64,000 bases of DNA from Pedobacter sp. AJM (GCF_002197755.1 NZ_NHOT01000007.1:62001-126000); one strand, 5' to 3'. Positions 1 through 8,926 are shown, counted from the first letter of the stretch. Notes: generated from the letters alone by a model not told the origin. Made by a program: numbers and translations.

Positions 1-208
1 CATGCCCTGTATCTTAAATGCGGCCAATGAAATTGTGGTGGAGGCATTTTTAAAAGATAAAATTGGTTTCCTTGAAATGAGTGAAGTAATTGAACAGTGT
101 ATGGCAGAAATCCGCCTCATAGAAAAACCACAATTGACCGATTATTTAGAAACTGACAAACATAGCCGTATCTTAGCCGGGGAATTAGTAACAAAAATTA
201 AAATTTAA
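1..208 (+). CDS. dxr: 1-deoxy-D-xylulose 5-phosphate reductoisomerase, C-terminal end (partial)
   Basis: Only the last ~68 codons are in the window; the reading frame enters from position 2 and the gene begins upstream of base 1. The segment LNAANEIVVEAFL matches the conserved C-terminal helix region of Dxr, the NADPH enzyme that makes 2-C-methyl-D-erythritol 4-phosphate in the cytosolic MEP isoprenoid pathway. The catalytic and NADPH-binding parts are outside the window. The gene lies 29 bp upstream of rseP on the same strand, an arrangement I recall as common in Bacteroidota. The ATG near base 2 is internal, not the true start. Confidence 0.9.
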   Translation, partial: MPCILNAANEIVVEAFLKDKIGFLEMSEVIEQCMAEIRLIEKPQLTDYLETDKHSRILAGELVTKIKI

Positions 209-237
209 CATCTAAAATAAAAATATTAGTATAGCAT

Positions 238-1626
238 ATGAACGGATTGATTATGGCGGGGCAGCTGCTGCTCGGATTGTCTCTATTGGTAATATTACAC
301 GAATTAGGGCATTTTCTGGCAGCCAGGGCATTTGGTATTAAGGTAGAAAAGTTTTATCTGTTTTTTGATGCCTGGGGATTTAAACTTTTCAGTTTCAAAA
401 AGGGAGATGTAGAATACGGTGTGGGGTGGTTACCGCTGGGTGGCTATGTTAAAATCGCTGGTATGATTGATGAAAGTATGGACACCGAGCAAATGGCTCA
501 GCCAGCTCAACCCTGGGAATTTCGTTCCAAGCCTGCCTGGCAACGTTTAATCGTGATGCTGGGAGGGATTATCGTGAACGTGATCGTGGGAATTTTTATT
601 TTCTGGATGCTCACCTTTAACGTTGGTCAAAACTATACCGTAAATGGAAAATTAAACGATGGTATTTCGGTTGGCACGCTGGGTAAAGAAATTGGATTAA
701 AAAACGGCGACCGCATTTTAGCGATTAATGGCAATAAACTGATCAAATTTGAAGATGCCATTTCAAGTAAAGTATTGTTTGATGGCGCACAACTAACCAT
801 TTTAAGAGGCAATCAAACTTTATATGTTTCGGTTCCGGATACGATTTTAAATAAGCTGTCTAAAAACGATAAGGAGAATTTTATTAGTCCGCGGTACCGC
901 ATGGCAAGTGTAGCCACTGTACTTGCGCCTGACGAAAAAGCTGATCAGCAATCTTTTCTGGACCGGATTTTTGGTCGCAAATATGTGAAGCCGGTTTATC
1001 CGGCATATGCGGCAGGTATTAAACCCGGCGACAGCATCCTGGCCGTAAACGGAAAGCCCATTACTTTCTTTGATCAGTTTAAGGAAGAGGTATCATCCAA
1101 TAAAAATAAGAATATTTCCATTCAGGCCTTGCGTAATGGCAAACCGATTGATTTCAATTTAAAAGTTGGAGCGGAAGGAACCATTGGTATTGCACCAAAT
1201 TTCAAAATGCCTGAAACAGCACACGTTGATTTCGGTTTTGCAGAATCCCTTCCGGTTGGAGCAGGAATGGCCTGGAGCACTTTTGTTGATAATGCAAAAG
1301 GCATTGGTAAAATGATTACCGGTAAACTCAGTGCCAGGAACATCAGCAGTCCGATAGGGATTGCAAAGGTTTACGGCAGCACTTTTGATTGGGTAAAATT
1401 CTGGACGTTAACAGGCCTGATTTCTATGGCACTGGCCTTTATGAATTTATTGCCTATTCCCGGTTTAGATGGTGGCCATGTGGTGTTCTTACTGATTGAG
1501 ATGGTACAACGCAAACCCGTAAGTGAAAAAGTGCTGGAGAAAGCGCAAATTGTGGGTTTCGTGATTTTAATTTGCCTGATGGTGTTTGCTTTTGGTAATG
1601 ATATTTTAAAATCCTTCGGGAAGTAA
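238..1626 (+). CDS. rseP: RseP-type site-2 (RIP) zinc metalloprotease
   Basis: Intramembrane zinc metalloprotease of the S2P/M50 family, which cuts membrane-anchored regulators such as anti-sigma factors in the inner membrane. The first membrane segment carries HELGH at residues 21-25 (two zinc-binding His and the catalytic Glu). A second hydrophobic segment is at about 104-126. Two PDZ-like regions follow at roughly 135-205 and 250-325. The C-terminal membrane part has the third-ligand motif NLLPIPGLDGG with Asp411. Length 462 aa is normal for Bacteroidota RseP with a duplicated PDZ. The ATG at 238 immediately precedes the first membrane helix. It probably shares a transcript with dxr and is closed by the hairpin at 1645. 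Confidence 0.93.
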   Translation: MNGLIMAGQLLLGLSLLVILHELGHFLAARAFGIKVEKFYLFFDAWGFKLFSFKKGDVEYGVGWLPLGGYVKIAGMIDESMDTEQMAQPAQPWEFRSKPAWQRLIVMLGGIIVNVIVGIFIFWMLTFNVGQNYTVNGKLNDGISVGTLGKEIGLKNGDRILAINGNKLIKFEDAISSKVLFDGAQLTILRGNQTLYVSVPDTILNKLSKNDKENFISPRYRMASVATVLAPDEKADQQSFLDRIFGRKYVKPVYPAYAAGIKPGDSILAVNGKPITFFDQFKEEVSSNKNKNISIQALRNGKPIDFNLKVGAEGTIGIAPNFKMPETAHVDFGFAESLPVGAGMAWSTFVDNAKGIGKMITGKLSARNISSPIGIAKVYGSTFDWVKFWTLTGLISMALAFMNLLPIPGLDGGHVVFLLIEMVQRKPVSEKVLEKAQIVGFVILICLMVFAFGNDILKSFGK

Positions 1627-1644
1627 AACCAAATTGATATTATT

Positions 1645-1690
1645 GCCGCAGCTGGATAGATTTAACCTGAACAGCTGCGGCTTTTTATTT
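1645..1690 (+). terminator. Rho-independent terminator after rseP
   Basis: A perfect 10-bp stem, GCCGCAGCTG (1645-1654) and CAGCTGCGGC (1672-1681), with a 17-nt loop is followed directly by TTTTTATTT. It lies between rseP and hscB and would end the dxr-rseP transcript. Confidence 0.8.
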
Positions 1691-1701
1691 ATACCCCTAT
1701 C

Positions 1702-2238
1702 ATGAGCAAGACCATACAGCAACCCAACTATTTTGAATTTTACGAATTACCGGTTCAATTTAATCCAGATCAGCAGGCTGTGAAAGCGAAGTTCTATGCT
1801 TTAAGCAAGCAGTATCATCCGGATTTTTATGCCAACGAAGAAGATGAAAAACAACAGGAGGTACTGGACCTATCAACCTTAAACAATAAAGCATACCAAA
1901 CGCTTAGTCATGCTAAAAGGCGGTTAAAATATGTGCTTGAGCTTAAGGGGATTGTAAAAACAGACGAGGGCTACCAGTTGCCGCCAGCTTTTCTGATGGA
2001 AATGATGGACATAAACGAAGCCCTGATGGATCTGGAGTTTGAGCCTGATGCTGAAAAACTGGCCCAGGTAAGTCGTGAGGTTGATCAGCTGGAAGAACAG
2101 CTGGCAGGAGAACTTGACCAGTTAACCTTAAAGTATGATGAAGACCCTGAAGATTCAGCGCAACTGCTGGCGACTATAAAAGATATTTTTTACCGCCAGA
2201 AATACATTTCCAGGTTAAGGGAAAAGCTGAAAGCGTAG
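1702..2238 (+). CDS. hscB: HscB-like Fe-S cluster assembly co-chaperone (J-domain)
   Basis: J-domain co-chaperone that delivers the scaffold protein IscU to the Hsp70 HscA. Residues 10-75 form the J-domain (YFEFYELP at the start, HPD at 39-41, and NKAYQTLSHAKRRLKYVLEL). The C-terminal ~90 residues, beginning QLPPAFLMEMMDINEAL, match the HscB oligomerisation/IscU-binding domain. Length 178 aa is typical. No isc genes are adjacent, so function rests on sequence. The ATG at 1702 lies just after a terminator, so the gene should have its own promoter or receive readthrough. Confidence 0.88.
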   Translation: MSKTIQQPNYFEFYELPVQFNPDQQAVKAKFYALSKQYHPDFYANEEDEKQQEVLDLSTLNNKAYQTLSHAKRRLKYVLELKGIVKTDEGYQLPPAFLMEMMDINEALMDLEFEPDAEKLAQVSREVDQLEEQLAGELDQLTLKYDEDPEDSAQLLATIKDIFYRQKYISRLREKLKA

Positions 2239-2363
2239 AAATCGTAAATAAACAGGCAGTTTATGAGATATCGGTAGGCCTGCTAAACACCTTAATGTCA
2301 AATCATTTTTTAGTTTTTGATCGTCAGGGTGTTTATATTACTTTCGGACAAAAATCAGATTCC

Positions 2364-2669
2364 ATGAGTTTACTATCCGTTTTTAGAAAAGTTGCTGTAG
2401 CCGAGGGGATTTCCTATTTGCTTCTATTATTTGTCGCCATGCCCCTGAAATACTGGGCTCACCTGCCTTTATATGTGAAATACACGGGATGGGCACATGG
2501 ATTGCTATTTGTAATGTATGCAGCCACCTTAATTATGGCTTGGCAAGAACAAAAATGGACATTCGGCAAAGCAGTGCTTATTTTCTTTGCTTCACTATTG
2601 CCATTTGCACCATTTATCGTTGATAGAAAGTTAAAAGATGAGCGTGCTGAATCTGCAAGTGGCATTTAG
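2364..2669 (+). CDS. DUF3817-family small membrane protein
   Basis: A protein of about 101 residues with three hydrophobic segments and the pattern of DUF3817 proteins (GISYLLLLFVAMPLKY, then VKYTGWAHGLLFVMYA). Function is unknown. The open frame extends upstream to 2295, but the ATG at 2364 gives the family-like N-terminus MSLLSVFRKVAVAEG and is preferred. It sits between hscB and tRNA-Leu with no clear operon partner. Confidence 0.7.
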   Translation: MSLLSVFRKVAVAEGISYLLLLFVAMPLKYWAHLPLYVKYTGWAHGLLFVMYAATLIMAWQEQKWTFGKAVLIFFASLLPFAPFIVDRKLKDERAESASGI

Positions 2670-2749
2670 TAAATGGGTTACGAATTATTTTCAAATAATG
2701 TTGTAATTTAAGTTTCGGATATCTACATTTGCATCCCCGTCCAACACAT

Positions 2750-2829
2750 GCCCGGATGGCGGAATTGGTAGACGCGCTGGTCTCAAACACCTGTGGGAAA
2801 CCGTGCCGGTTCGACTCCGGCTCCGGGTA
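2750..2829 (+). tRNA. tRNA-Leu (anticodon CAA)
   Basis: Reads as a class II tRNA. The acceptor stem is GCCCGGA (2750-2756) pairing with TCCGGGT (2822-2828), with discriminator A at 2829. The D-arm is GCGGAATTGGTAGACGCGC, the anticodon loop CTCAAAC gives CAA, the variable arm is TGTGGGAAACCGTG-like, and the T-arm is CCGGTTCGACTCCGG. One apparent T-T mismatch occurs in the anticodon stem. No CCA end is encoded. The CAA anticodon reads UUG. Confidence 0.93.
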
Positions 2830-2856
2830 CAAAGTGGGCTTAAGCCCGAATTGACG

Positions 2857-2890
2857 AAGGACTGCTACTCAAAAAGCAGTCCTTTTTTAT
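2857..2890 (+). terminator. Terminator after tRNA-Leu
   Basis: Stem AAGGACTGCT (2857-2866) with AGCAGTCCTT (2875-2884), an 8-nt loop, and a T-run TTTTTT continuing through 2887. It is placed 28 bp after the tRNA. Confidence 0.85.
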
Positions 2891-3025
2891 TGAGTAGGTG
2901 ATCAGGTAGGGCAGTGGTCGATAAGTAATGAATGAGGTATATCTCAGACTTAATTACTCAACTGATATATGGTGGAAAGGGACTGTTTCTATCATGTATG
3001 TCAGAGAGAATGACTTGCGATACTT

Positions 3026-3065
3026 AAAAAAAACGCGGCTGCCTGATTCAGATTCAGGCAGCCGC
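3026..3065 (-). terminator. Terminator of the Gfo/Idh/MocA gene (minus strand)
   Basis: A perfect 12-bp stem, GCGGCTGCCTGA (3035-3046) with TCAGGCAGCCGC (3054-3065), is followed on the minus strand by a run of T (the A-run at 3026-3033 on plus). It lies about 50 bp beyond the stop codon of the minus-strand oxidoreductase and also argues against a plus-strand gene here. Confidence 0.82.
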
Positions 3066-3114
3066 GGTATATCATCAGGAGGTGAATGCATCCTGATCTT
3101 CTTAAACTCTAGCG

Positions 3115-4446
3115 TTAAACTTTGGGTAAGCTGTAGCCGTTGTGATACGGTGCCAAAAGGTATTTATCATTGATCTGTTGGTTTGTAAACTGGTGTTTGG
3201 CATTGTCCCATGATAATTTTTGTCCGCTTCTGAAGGCAATGTTTCCCATTTGGGCAACGGTAGCTACATGCGCAGCATCCTGTATAGAACAATTCAGTTC
3301 TTCTTTTTTTCTGGATCTGACCACACTAAAGAAATTGACCATATGATTATTCAGTCCGTTATCTGAGGATTTAACAAAGGGCTTGCTCACTTTATTGCCG
3401 CTTGCCTTTTCTTCAATGACTTCCCAGCCTTCTCTGTTGAGGATCAGCGTGCCGTTGTTCCCGATATAGGCAATCCCATGGTTGCGGTTATAAGAGCCAT
3501 TATCGATGCCCATGGCAGAATCCCATACCATGTTGAACTTGTCAAACTCGTATAAGGTAGTCAGCGTATCAGGAGTTTCTTCATACAGGTCAGGATAGGC
3601 AAAACGGCCTCCTAATGCAGATATGGTTTTTGGTACAGGTGAATTCATGCCCAGCAGGCCATAATCCAGTAAATGCACGCCCCAGTCGGTCATTAACCCA
3701 CCGGCATAATCCCAGAACCAGCGGAAATTGAAGTGATATCTGCTGGCATTAAATGCTCGTTTATTCGCCGGCCCAAGCCACATGGCATAATCAACGCCTG
3801 CAGGGGGTAAGGTATCCGGTACTACGGGTGCAGGTTTCATCCAGCCCTGGTAACACCATACTTTTACCGTTCTGATATTTCCCAGCTGGCCGCTCTTTAC
3901 AAAATCAACAGCATCTTTAAAATGTTGCTGACTGCGCTGCCATTGACCTGCCTGTACAACCTTATTGTATCTTTCCTGCGCCTTGACCATGGTACTGCAT
4001 TCGACAATAGAGTTGCCCACCGGCTTTTCAACATATACATCCTTACCTGCCTGTACGGCATGAATCATCATCAGTGCATGCCAGTGATCGGGTGTCCCGA
4101 TAATTACAGCATCGACATCTTTATTATCAAGCAGCGCACGATAATCTTTATATCTCTTTACTTTTGCGGCGTCAACATTCATCGACTTTAATTCGGCCAT
4201 CCTTTCATCAAGCACATTGGCATCACTGTCACACAGGGCGATCAGGTTTACCCCCGGTACTTTGAGGGCCGCTTTGAGGTCTGACCATCCCATGCCTTTG
4301 ATTCCTATTACACCAATATTGATCTGGTCGTTTGCGCCGATAGTCTTATTGAAAAGAGCATAGGCTGGATTGTCTAAGGCAGAAAGCATGGCAGTGGTTC
4401 CCACTGCGGTTGCAGCGTAGTTGAGGAATTTTCTACGGTTTAACAT
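3115..4446 (-). CDS. Gfo/Idh/MocA-family oxidoreductase, Tat-exported
   Basis: NAD(P)-dependent dehydrogenase-like protein of the Gfo/Idh/MocA family. The N-terminus MLNRRKFLNYAATAVGTT is a twin-arginine signal, so a folded, cofactor-loaded protein is probably exported to the periplasm. The Rossmann part starts about residue 41 (INIGVIGIKGMGW), with the family EKPVGN motif in VYVEKPVGNS. The C-terminal alpha/beta domain includes the WDYAGGLMTDWGVHLLDYG segment common in Bacteroidota Tat-type members. Length 443 aa is normal. It is monocistronic with a strong terminator. The family acts on sugars and polyols; the substrate cannot be told, though the nearby GH31 gene fits sugar metabolism. Confidence 0.88.
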   Translation of the reverse strand: MLNRRKFLNYAATAVGTTAMLSALDNPAYALFNKTIGANDQINIGVIGIKGMGWSDLKAALKVPGVNLIALCDSDANVLDERMAELKSMNVDAAKVKRYKDYRALLDNKDVDAVIIGTPDHWHALMMIHAVQAGKDVYVEKPVGNSIVECSTMVKAQERYNKVVQAGQWQRSQQHFKDAVDFVKSGQLGNIRTVKVWCYQGWMKPAPVVPDTLPPAGVDYAMWLGPANKRAFNASRYHFNFRWFWDYAGGLMTDWGVHLLDYGLLGMNSPVPKTISALGGRFAYPDLYEETPDTLTTLYEFDKFNMVWDSAMGIDNGSYNRNHGIAYIGNNGTLILNREGWEVIEEKASGNKVSKPFVKSSDNGLNNHMVNFFSVVRSRKKEELNCSIQDAAHVATVAQMGNIAFRSGQKLSWDNAKHQFTNQQINDKYLLAPYHNGYSLPKV

Positions 4447-4750
4447 TTAATTTGGTTTACGGTTCATACTGAAAGTAAATTACAAAATAAGTGGCGCATC
4501 CAAGATATATCGTTAAAATTAATAAGAATGTTACCCATATCCGGGTCTTTTATAGCAGAGTGGAAGGGCGGGTGGCTTTTAGAAAATGGAGGTATCAAAA
4601 AAAATCTGCATCCAGTGAAGTGCCAACCCCCATTTTTTACTGGCTTTGGAACGCACTTTTTTTACATATATACAGGCCTACGATTAAGATTACCTGTATG
4701 GAATGCCTGATTAGCTTTGGTAAGTGGTTTGCCTGTGGTAAATGGTTAGC
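4447..4750. other. Gene-poor interval upstream of the repeat pair
   Basis: About 300 bp of AT-rich sequence with only short overlapping frames that lack coding character. It should contain the promoter of the minus-strand oxidoreductase. No convincing RNA gene or operator is seen. Confidence 0.4.
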
Positions 4751-5017
4751 CCCGCTAATGCACGCATGCCGCGTGTGCAAAATAAAGCCAGCTATGCAAT
4801 TGAAATATTAGGTCGTAGCCATTAGTTACAACCTTTTTTAATTAATAGAGTAGTGCTTTTGTATGTTGTTGAATCATAATTTTATGTTGCAGGCTTTATA
4901 AATAAAGATTAGTTTTTGCAACGCTATAGCGTAATGAATTATTGCGAAGACAAAGGATTGATAGATTTAGATAAACTGCAGGAACAACAGAAATGCACAC
5001 GCGGCACGCGTGCGCTA
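4751..5017. repeat. MITE-like repeat element, copy A
   Basis: An element of about 260 bp bounded by inverted ends: GCACGCATGCCGCGTGTGCA at 4760-4779 and TGCACACGCGGCACGCGTGC at 4994-5013, which match as reverse complements at 19 of 20 bases. The interior aligns along its length with copy B at 5365-5630, sharing landmarks such as AAAATAAAGCCAGC, GGTCGTAGCC, TAGTTACAACCTTTTTT and GATAGATTTAGAT. It carries a 36-codon frame (4934-5044, beginning MNYCEDKGLIDLDKL) that runs out through the right inverted repeat. No transposase is present. Confidence 0.75.
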
Positions 5018-5352
5018 GCGAGGGAGTTGCTACAGAATTTTTAGATATTAATAGTTCTCAAATAAAGTCCATTGAAAAGAAATTTTATTTAACAATATGT
5101 GATGAATTTATTGATGCAGATGGATTACCTGATTTTGGTCAATTAAGCTTTTATTATAAAGAGGATTTAACAATTGTCGAAATCAATCTGCCTAGTTTTG
5201 AAGATGATAATTATAGGATAACTGATAATGAAAACATATTAAATAACTTATTGATAAGACCACTTTTTAAATGGGAAGATCATCCTTATTATCAAAATGC
5301 TACACCTTTTTGCCAAATTCTTCAACAGTTTAAACCATGCCAAACCTATTAG
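4993..5352 (+). CDS. Orphan ORF between two repeat copies (hypothetical, probably 5'-truncated)
   Basis: An acidic, aromatic-rich reading frame of up to 119 codons (segments such as FYLTICDEFIDADGLPDFG and YQNATPFCQIL). I do not recognise the family. Its first ATG lies inside the right inverted repeat of copy A, and the in-frame sequence before it ends at a TAA at 4972, so the apparent N-terminus MHTRHACAS is repeat-derived and the original start was probably lost. Its size, acidity and repeat-flanked setting resemble orphan immunity-type cassettes near polymorphic toxins, but no toxin is present, so that is only a guess. Confidence 0.4.
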   Translation: MHTRHACASEGVATEFLDINSSQIKSIEKKFYLTICDEFIDADGLPDFGQLSFYYKEDLTIVEINLPSFEDDNYRITDNENILNNLLIRPLFKWEDHPYYQNATPFCQILQQFKPCQTY

Positions 5353-5364
5353 ATAAAATAATCA

Positions 5365-5630
5365 CCCCGCTGGCGCACGCGTGTCGCGTGTGCAAAATAA
5401 AGCCAGCCATTTAATATTAGGTCGTAGCCTTTAGTTACAACCTTTTTTAGTTAAAAGACCAATGCTTTTTCATGTTGTTTGAGTCATAATTTTATTGTTG
5501 TAAGCTTTGAAATAAAGTTTGGTTTTAACAACACGATAGCGCAATAAATTACAGCGGAGACAAATGAGTGATAGATTTAGATGGATATTGCAAAGATGAT
5601 ATAAAGTGCACACGCGGCACGCGTGGCACT
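5365..5630. repeat. MITE-like repeat element, copy B
   Basis: Second copy of the element at 4751-5017, in direct orientation. The left end CGCACGCGTGTCGCGTGTGCA-like sequence is at 5374-5394, and the right end TGCACACGCGGCACGCGTG is at 5607-5625. The interior aligns with copy A with small indels, at roughly three-quarters identity by eye. The frame present in copy A is broken here by a stop (GACAAATGAGTGATAG), so copy B is degenerate. Confidence 0.75.
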
Positions 5631-5766
5631 ATGCGCGCCGTGAGTTAATTAATGTCTAGTAATGCGCCAGCACTATCTCCGGAAATTTTAATTATTTTTA
5701 GCGCACTGAAAAGAGCAGTTTATTTAAAATTGCTGCTAATTTTTTAATTATAACCAGTATAAACCA

Positions 5767-8211
5767 ATGATGAAACGAACCTGTTTAATGCTAGTGCTCT
5801 TCTTATCTGTTTTAAATGCATTTGCACAATCTTTTGAAAAAACTAATCTGGGGATAAAAGCCATAGCCAACGGTAATCAGGTAGAAATACAGTTTTACAC
5901 ACCATCCATTGTACGGGTAATTAAAATACCTGCAGGCAAATCATTTGTTAAACAAAGTCTTTCGGTAACCTTATTACCTGGAAAAACCATTTTCCAGGCA
6001 CAGCAAACCGGCAAGGTTGTATGGTTAAAATCAGAAAAAATAAATGCCAGGTTAGATCTGACCACCGGCAATGTTGAATTTTCTTCAGCCTCCGGGAAAG
6101 CATTATTGAAAGAAAAAAATAAAGGTACCAGGTTTACATCGTTCAATGATACAGGTGCAGATAGTTATCATGTTTATCAGGCTTTTGCCTTAGAGAAGGA
6201 AGAACCTATTTACGGGCTTGGCCAACATCAGCGTGGAAAGCTTAATCAAAGAAATCAGCAATATCATCTTGAGCAGGGCAATGTAGAAGATGCTGTCCCT
6301 TTCTTCCAATCTGTAAAAGGTTATGGCCTGTTTTGGGATAATTATTCTCCAACCGAATTTCAGGATGATGCGGATGAAACCTCTTTTAAATCGCAGGTAG
6401 GTGATGGTGTAGATTATTATTTTATGTATGGGGGCAATGCCGATGGTGTTATCGCCAACATGCGTACGCTTACAGGTAAGGTGCCCATGTTCCCTTTATG
6501 GACATACGGCTTCTGGCAAAGTAAGGAGCGTTATAAAAGCCAGCAGGAATTATTGAATGTGGTAAAAACATACCGCGAACTGAATGTACCCCTTGATGGC
6601 ATTATTCAGGATTGGCAATATTGGGGGAATAACTACCTGTGGAATGCCATGGATTTCCTGAATGTAGATTTTCCTGACGGGAAAAAAATGGCTGATGATG
6701 TACATGCCCAACATGCGCACCTGATTATTTCCATCTGGTCTTCTTTTGGTCCGCAAACCAAGCCGTACCAGGAATTGGATAAAAAAGGGATGCTCTACAA
6801 CATTACAACCTGGCCGGAATCAGGTTCAGAGAAATGGCCTCCTAATCTGGATTATCCCTCTGGTGTAAGGGTGTATGATGCCTACAATCCTGAAGCCCGC
6901 GATATTTACTGGAAATATGCCAGTAATGGCTTGTTAGCTAAAGGGATCGATGGCTGGTGGATGGATTCTACTGAACCTGACCACCTGCAGATTAAACCAG
7001 CTGATTATGATACCAAAACATATTTAGGATCATTCCGTAAAGTGCGCAATGCCTATCCGCTAATGGCTGTAGGAGGAGTATATGATCATCAGCGTAAAAC
7101 CACGTCAGATAAAAGAGTCTTTATTTTAACAAGGTCGGCCTTTGCCGGGCAGCAACGTTACGGTGCCAATACCTGGTCTGGAGATACGGGTTCCAGCTGG
7201 GATACTTTCCGCAAGCAGATCCCTGCCGGATTAAATTTTTCGCTTACCGGCATCCCCCACTGGAATTCAGATATCGGTGGTTTTTTCGCTGGTGCATATA
7301 ACAAATCTTCGAACGGTGGCTCGGGAAGTAAAAACCCATTATACCAGGAACTGTACGTGAGGTGGCTCCAGTTTGGTACGTTTAATCCCATGATGCGTTC
7401 GCATGGAACGGATGTGCCCAGAGAAATCTATCAGTTTGGAAAAAAAGGCGAACCCATCTATGATGCCATAGATAAATTTATCAACCTCCGTTACACCCTT
7501 TTACCTTATATCTATTCTACCTCATGGGCAGTTACCGCAAAGCAATCCAGCTTTATGCGTGCCCTTTTCATGGATTTTGTAGAGGATAAAAGAGTTTGGG
7601 ACATTAACAATGAATACATGTTTGGGCAATCGATCCTGGTGGCACCCGTTGTTAAAGCGCAATACACACCTGAAACGATTGTGAAGGTGAATGAAAACAG
7701 TGGCTGGAATAAAAAAGAGGGTAAAGAGAATGATCAGAAAGCTGCAATTGATTTTACTGCTGAAAAATCATCACCCGTATATCTTCCGGCTGGTACGCTA
7801 TGGTACGATTTCTGGACCAATGAGCAGTTGAAAGGCGGACAGGAGCTGATCAAAAAAACAACTATTGATATGATTCCCCTTTATATTAAGGCTGGTTCAA
7901 TTTTACCAATGGGGCCAAAAGTGCAATATGCTACGCAACAAAAATGGGATAATCTTGAAGTAAAAGTATATCCTGGAGCAAATGGCTCTTTTGTATTGTA
8001 TGAAGATGAGCTGGATAACTACAATTATGAAAAAGGTGCCTATACTGAAATCGAATTTAACTGGAACGATGCCGCCAAAAAACTAACTATTGCCAATCGG
8101 AAAGGGAGTTATAAAGGGATGCTTCAAAATAGAAAGTTTACCATTGTATTGCCTTCAGGAGCAAATAAAAACGTGACTTATACAGGTAAAAAACTGGAAG
8201 TGAAATTTTAA
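5767..8211 (+). CDS. GH31 family alpha-glycosidase (alpha-glucosidase/alpha-xylosidase type)
   Basis: Secreted retaining exo-glycosidase. Residues 1-21 (MMKRTCLMLVLFLSVLNAFAQ) are a signal peptide. An N-terminal beta-sandwich is followed by the GH31 barrel from about residue 235 (PMFPLWTYGFWQSKERY). The catalytic nucleophile is Asp400 in GWWMDSTEPD and the likely acid/base is Asp473 in NTWSGDTGSSWD. C-terminal beta domains follow from about 630. The GWWMDSTEPD form resembles alpha-xylosidase-like Bacteroidota GH31 enzymes, but the substrate is uncertain. Length 814 aa is typical. No SusC/SusD genes are adjacent. The upstream region contains repeat copy B, so its promoter lies within 5631-5766. 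Confidence 0.9.
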   Translation: MMKRTCLMLVLFLSVLNAFAQSFEKTNLGIKAIANGNQVEIQFYTPSIVRVIKIPAGKSFVKQSLSVTLLPGKTIFQAQQTGKVVWLKSEKINARLDLTTGNVEFSSASGKALLKEKNKGTRFTSFNDTGADSYHVYQAFALEKEEPIYGLGQHQRGKLNQRNQQYHLEQGNVEDAVPFFQSVKGYGLFWDNYSPTEFQDDADETSFKSQVGDGVDYYFMYGGNADGVIANMRTLTGKVPMFPLWTYGFWQSKERYKSQQELLNVVKTYRELNVPLDGIIQDWQYWGNNYLWNAMDFLNVDFPDGKKMADDVHAQHAHLIISIWSSFGPQTKPYQELDKKGMLYNITTWPESGSEKWPPNLDYPSGVRVYDAYNPEARDIYWKYASNGLLAKGIDGWWMDSTEPDHLQIKPADYDTKTYLGSFRKVRNAYPLMAVGGVYDHQRKTTSDKRVFILTRSAFAGQQRYGANTWSGDTGSSWDTFRKQIPAGLNFSLTGIPHWNSDIGGFFAGAYNKSSNGGSGSKNPLYQELYVRWLQFGTFNPMMRSHGTDVPREIYQFGKKGEPIYDAIDKFINLRYTLLPYIYSTSWAVTAKQSSFMRALFMDFVEDKRVWDINNEYMFGQSILVAPVVKAQYTPETIVKVNENSGWNKKEGKENDQKAAIDFTAEKSSPVYLPAGTLWYDFWTNEQLKGGQELIKKTTIDMIPLYIKAGSILPMGPKVQYATQQKWDNLEVKVYPGANGSFVLYEDELDNYNYEKGAYTEIEFNWNDAAKKLTIANRKGSYKGMLQNRKFTIVLPSGANKNVTYTGKKLEVKF

Positions 8212-8243
8212 TTCAATAGGTTGATTTATTGACTTTATGCTTG

Positions 8244-8285
8244 ATAGCAGCAGAAATCTGATTTGAGATTTGCTGCTATTTTTAT
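8244..8285 (+). terminator. Terminator after GH31 gene
   Basis: Stem ATAGCAGCAGAAATCT (8244-8259) with AGATTTGCTGCTAT (8265-8278), with one bulge, followed by TTTTTAT. It is 33 bp after the GH31 stop. Confidence 0.75.
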
Positions 8286-8356
8286 TTGCGCTTTGGTTGG
8301 ATCACATCTCATCAGGCGGGAGATTTAACAACAGCTGAAAGTTATAAATTTGTGCT

Positions 8357-8364
8357 TATATTTG
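8357..8364 (+). promoter_or_regulatory. Candidate Bacteroidota -7 box upstream of VOC gene
   Basis: TATATTTG matches the TAnnTTTG consensus and lies 90 bp before the ATG at 8454. No convincing -33 TTTG box is seen at the right distance. Confidence 0.35.
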
Positions 8365-8453
8365 AGATACAGTCGTTTTGCCAGTCCCCAACTAACCATA
8401 ATCGATACGAAAATCAGGCTGCGCTAAATCCCTAATATGATAAAATTAAAATT

Positions 8454-8888
8454 ATGGCACTATTTAATCCTTATTTACATTTCACCGGTAATACCGAAGA
8501 AGCATTTAACTTTTATCAATCCGTGCTTGGTGGGGAATTTACGAAGTTGGTTCGTTATAAAGATTTGACACCCACTGCTGAATATGCAATACCTGAAACC
8601 TACCTGGATAAAATCATGTACATCGCTTTGCCTCTCGGGAAAAATAATATGCTGATGGGTTCTGATGCGATGCTGGAAATGGAAGGGCGGAAATTTACTT
8701 TCGGAGATAATTTTCACATTGCCATTAGTGCTGAAAATAAAGAAGAAGCAGCGTATTTATTTAAAGGACTTTCAGCTGGTGGAAAAATAGAAATGCCTAT
8801 TGCAGATAGTCCATGGAGTTCTTACTTCGGGATGCTTGTGGATCAGTTTGGCGTTCAATGGACGGTAGAATTTGATCCGAATTTGTAG
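8454..8888 (+). CDS. VOC-family protein (PhnB-like glyoxalase fold)
   Basis: A 144-residue protein of the vicinal oxygen chelate fold, PhnB-like subgroup. It opens with NPYLHFTGNTEEAFNFYQSVLGGEF and ends with SYFGMLVDQFGVQWTVEFD, both characteristic. Members bind a metal or small ligand, but most PhnB-like proteins have no assigned reaction. It is encoded alone, between a plus-strand terminator and a convergent PAP2 gene. Confidence 0.82.
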   Translation: MALFNPYLHFTGNTEEAFNFYQSVLGGEFTKLVRYKDLTPTAEYAIPETYLDKIMYIALPLGKNNMLMGSDAMLEMEGRKFTFGDNFHIAISAENKEEAAYLFKGLSAGGKIEMPIADSPWSSYFGMLVDQFGVQWTVEFDPNL

Positions 8889-8926
8889 CGTTAGGGAGGT
8901 AAATCATTGGTATGTTATACCTCCAA

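Noticed and set aside
2928..3173. Plus-strand open frame downstream of tRNA-Leu
   Set aside because: It runs through a clear terminator hairpin (3035-3065) and overlaps the end of the minus-strand oxidoreductase; no protein-like composition.
4491..4811. Plus-strand open frames in the gap before repeat copy A
   Set aside because: They run into the repeat element, overlap each other in different frames and have no recognisable domains.
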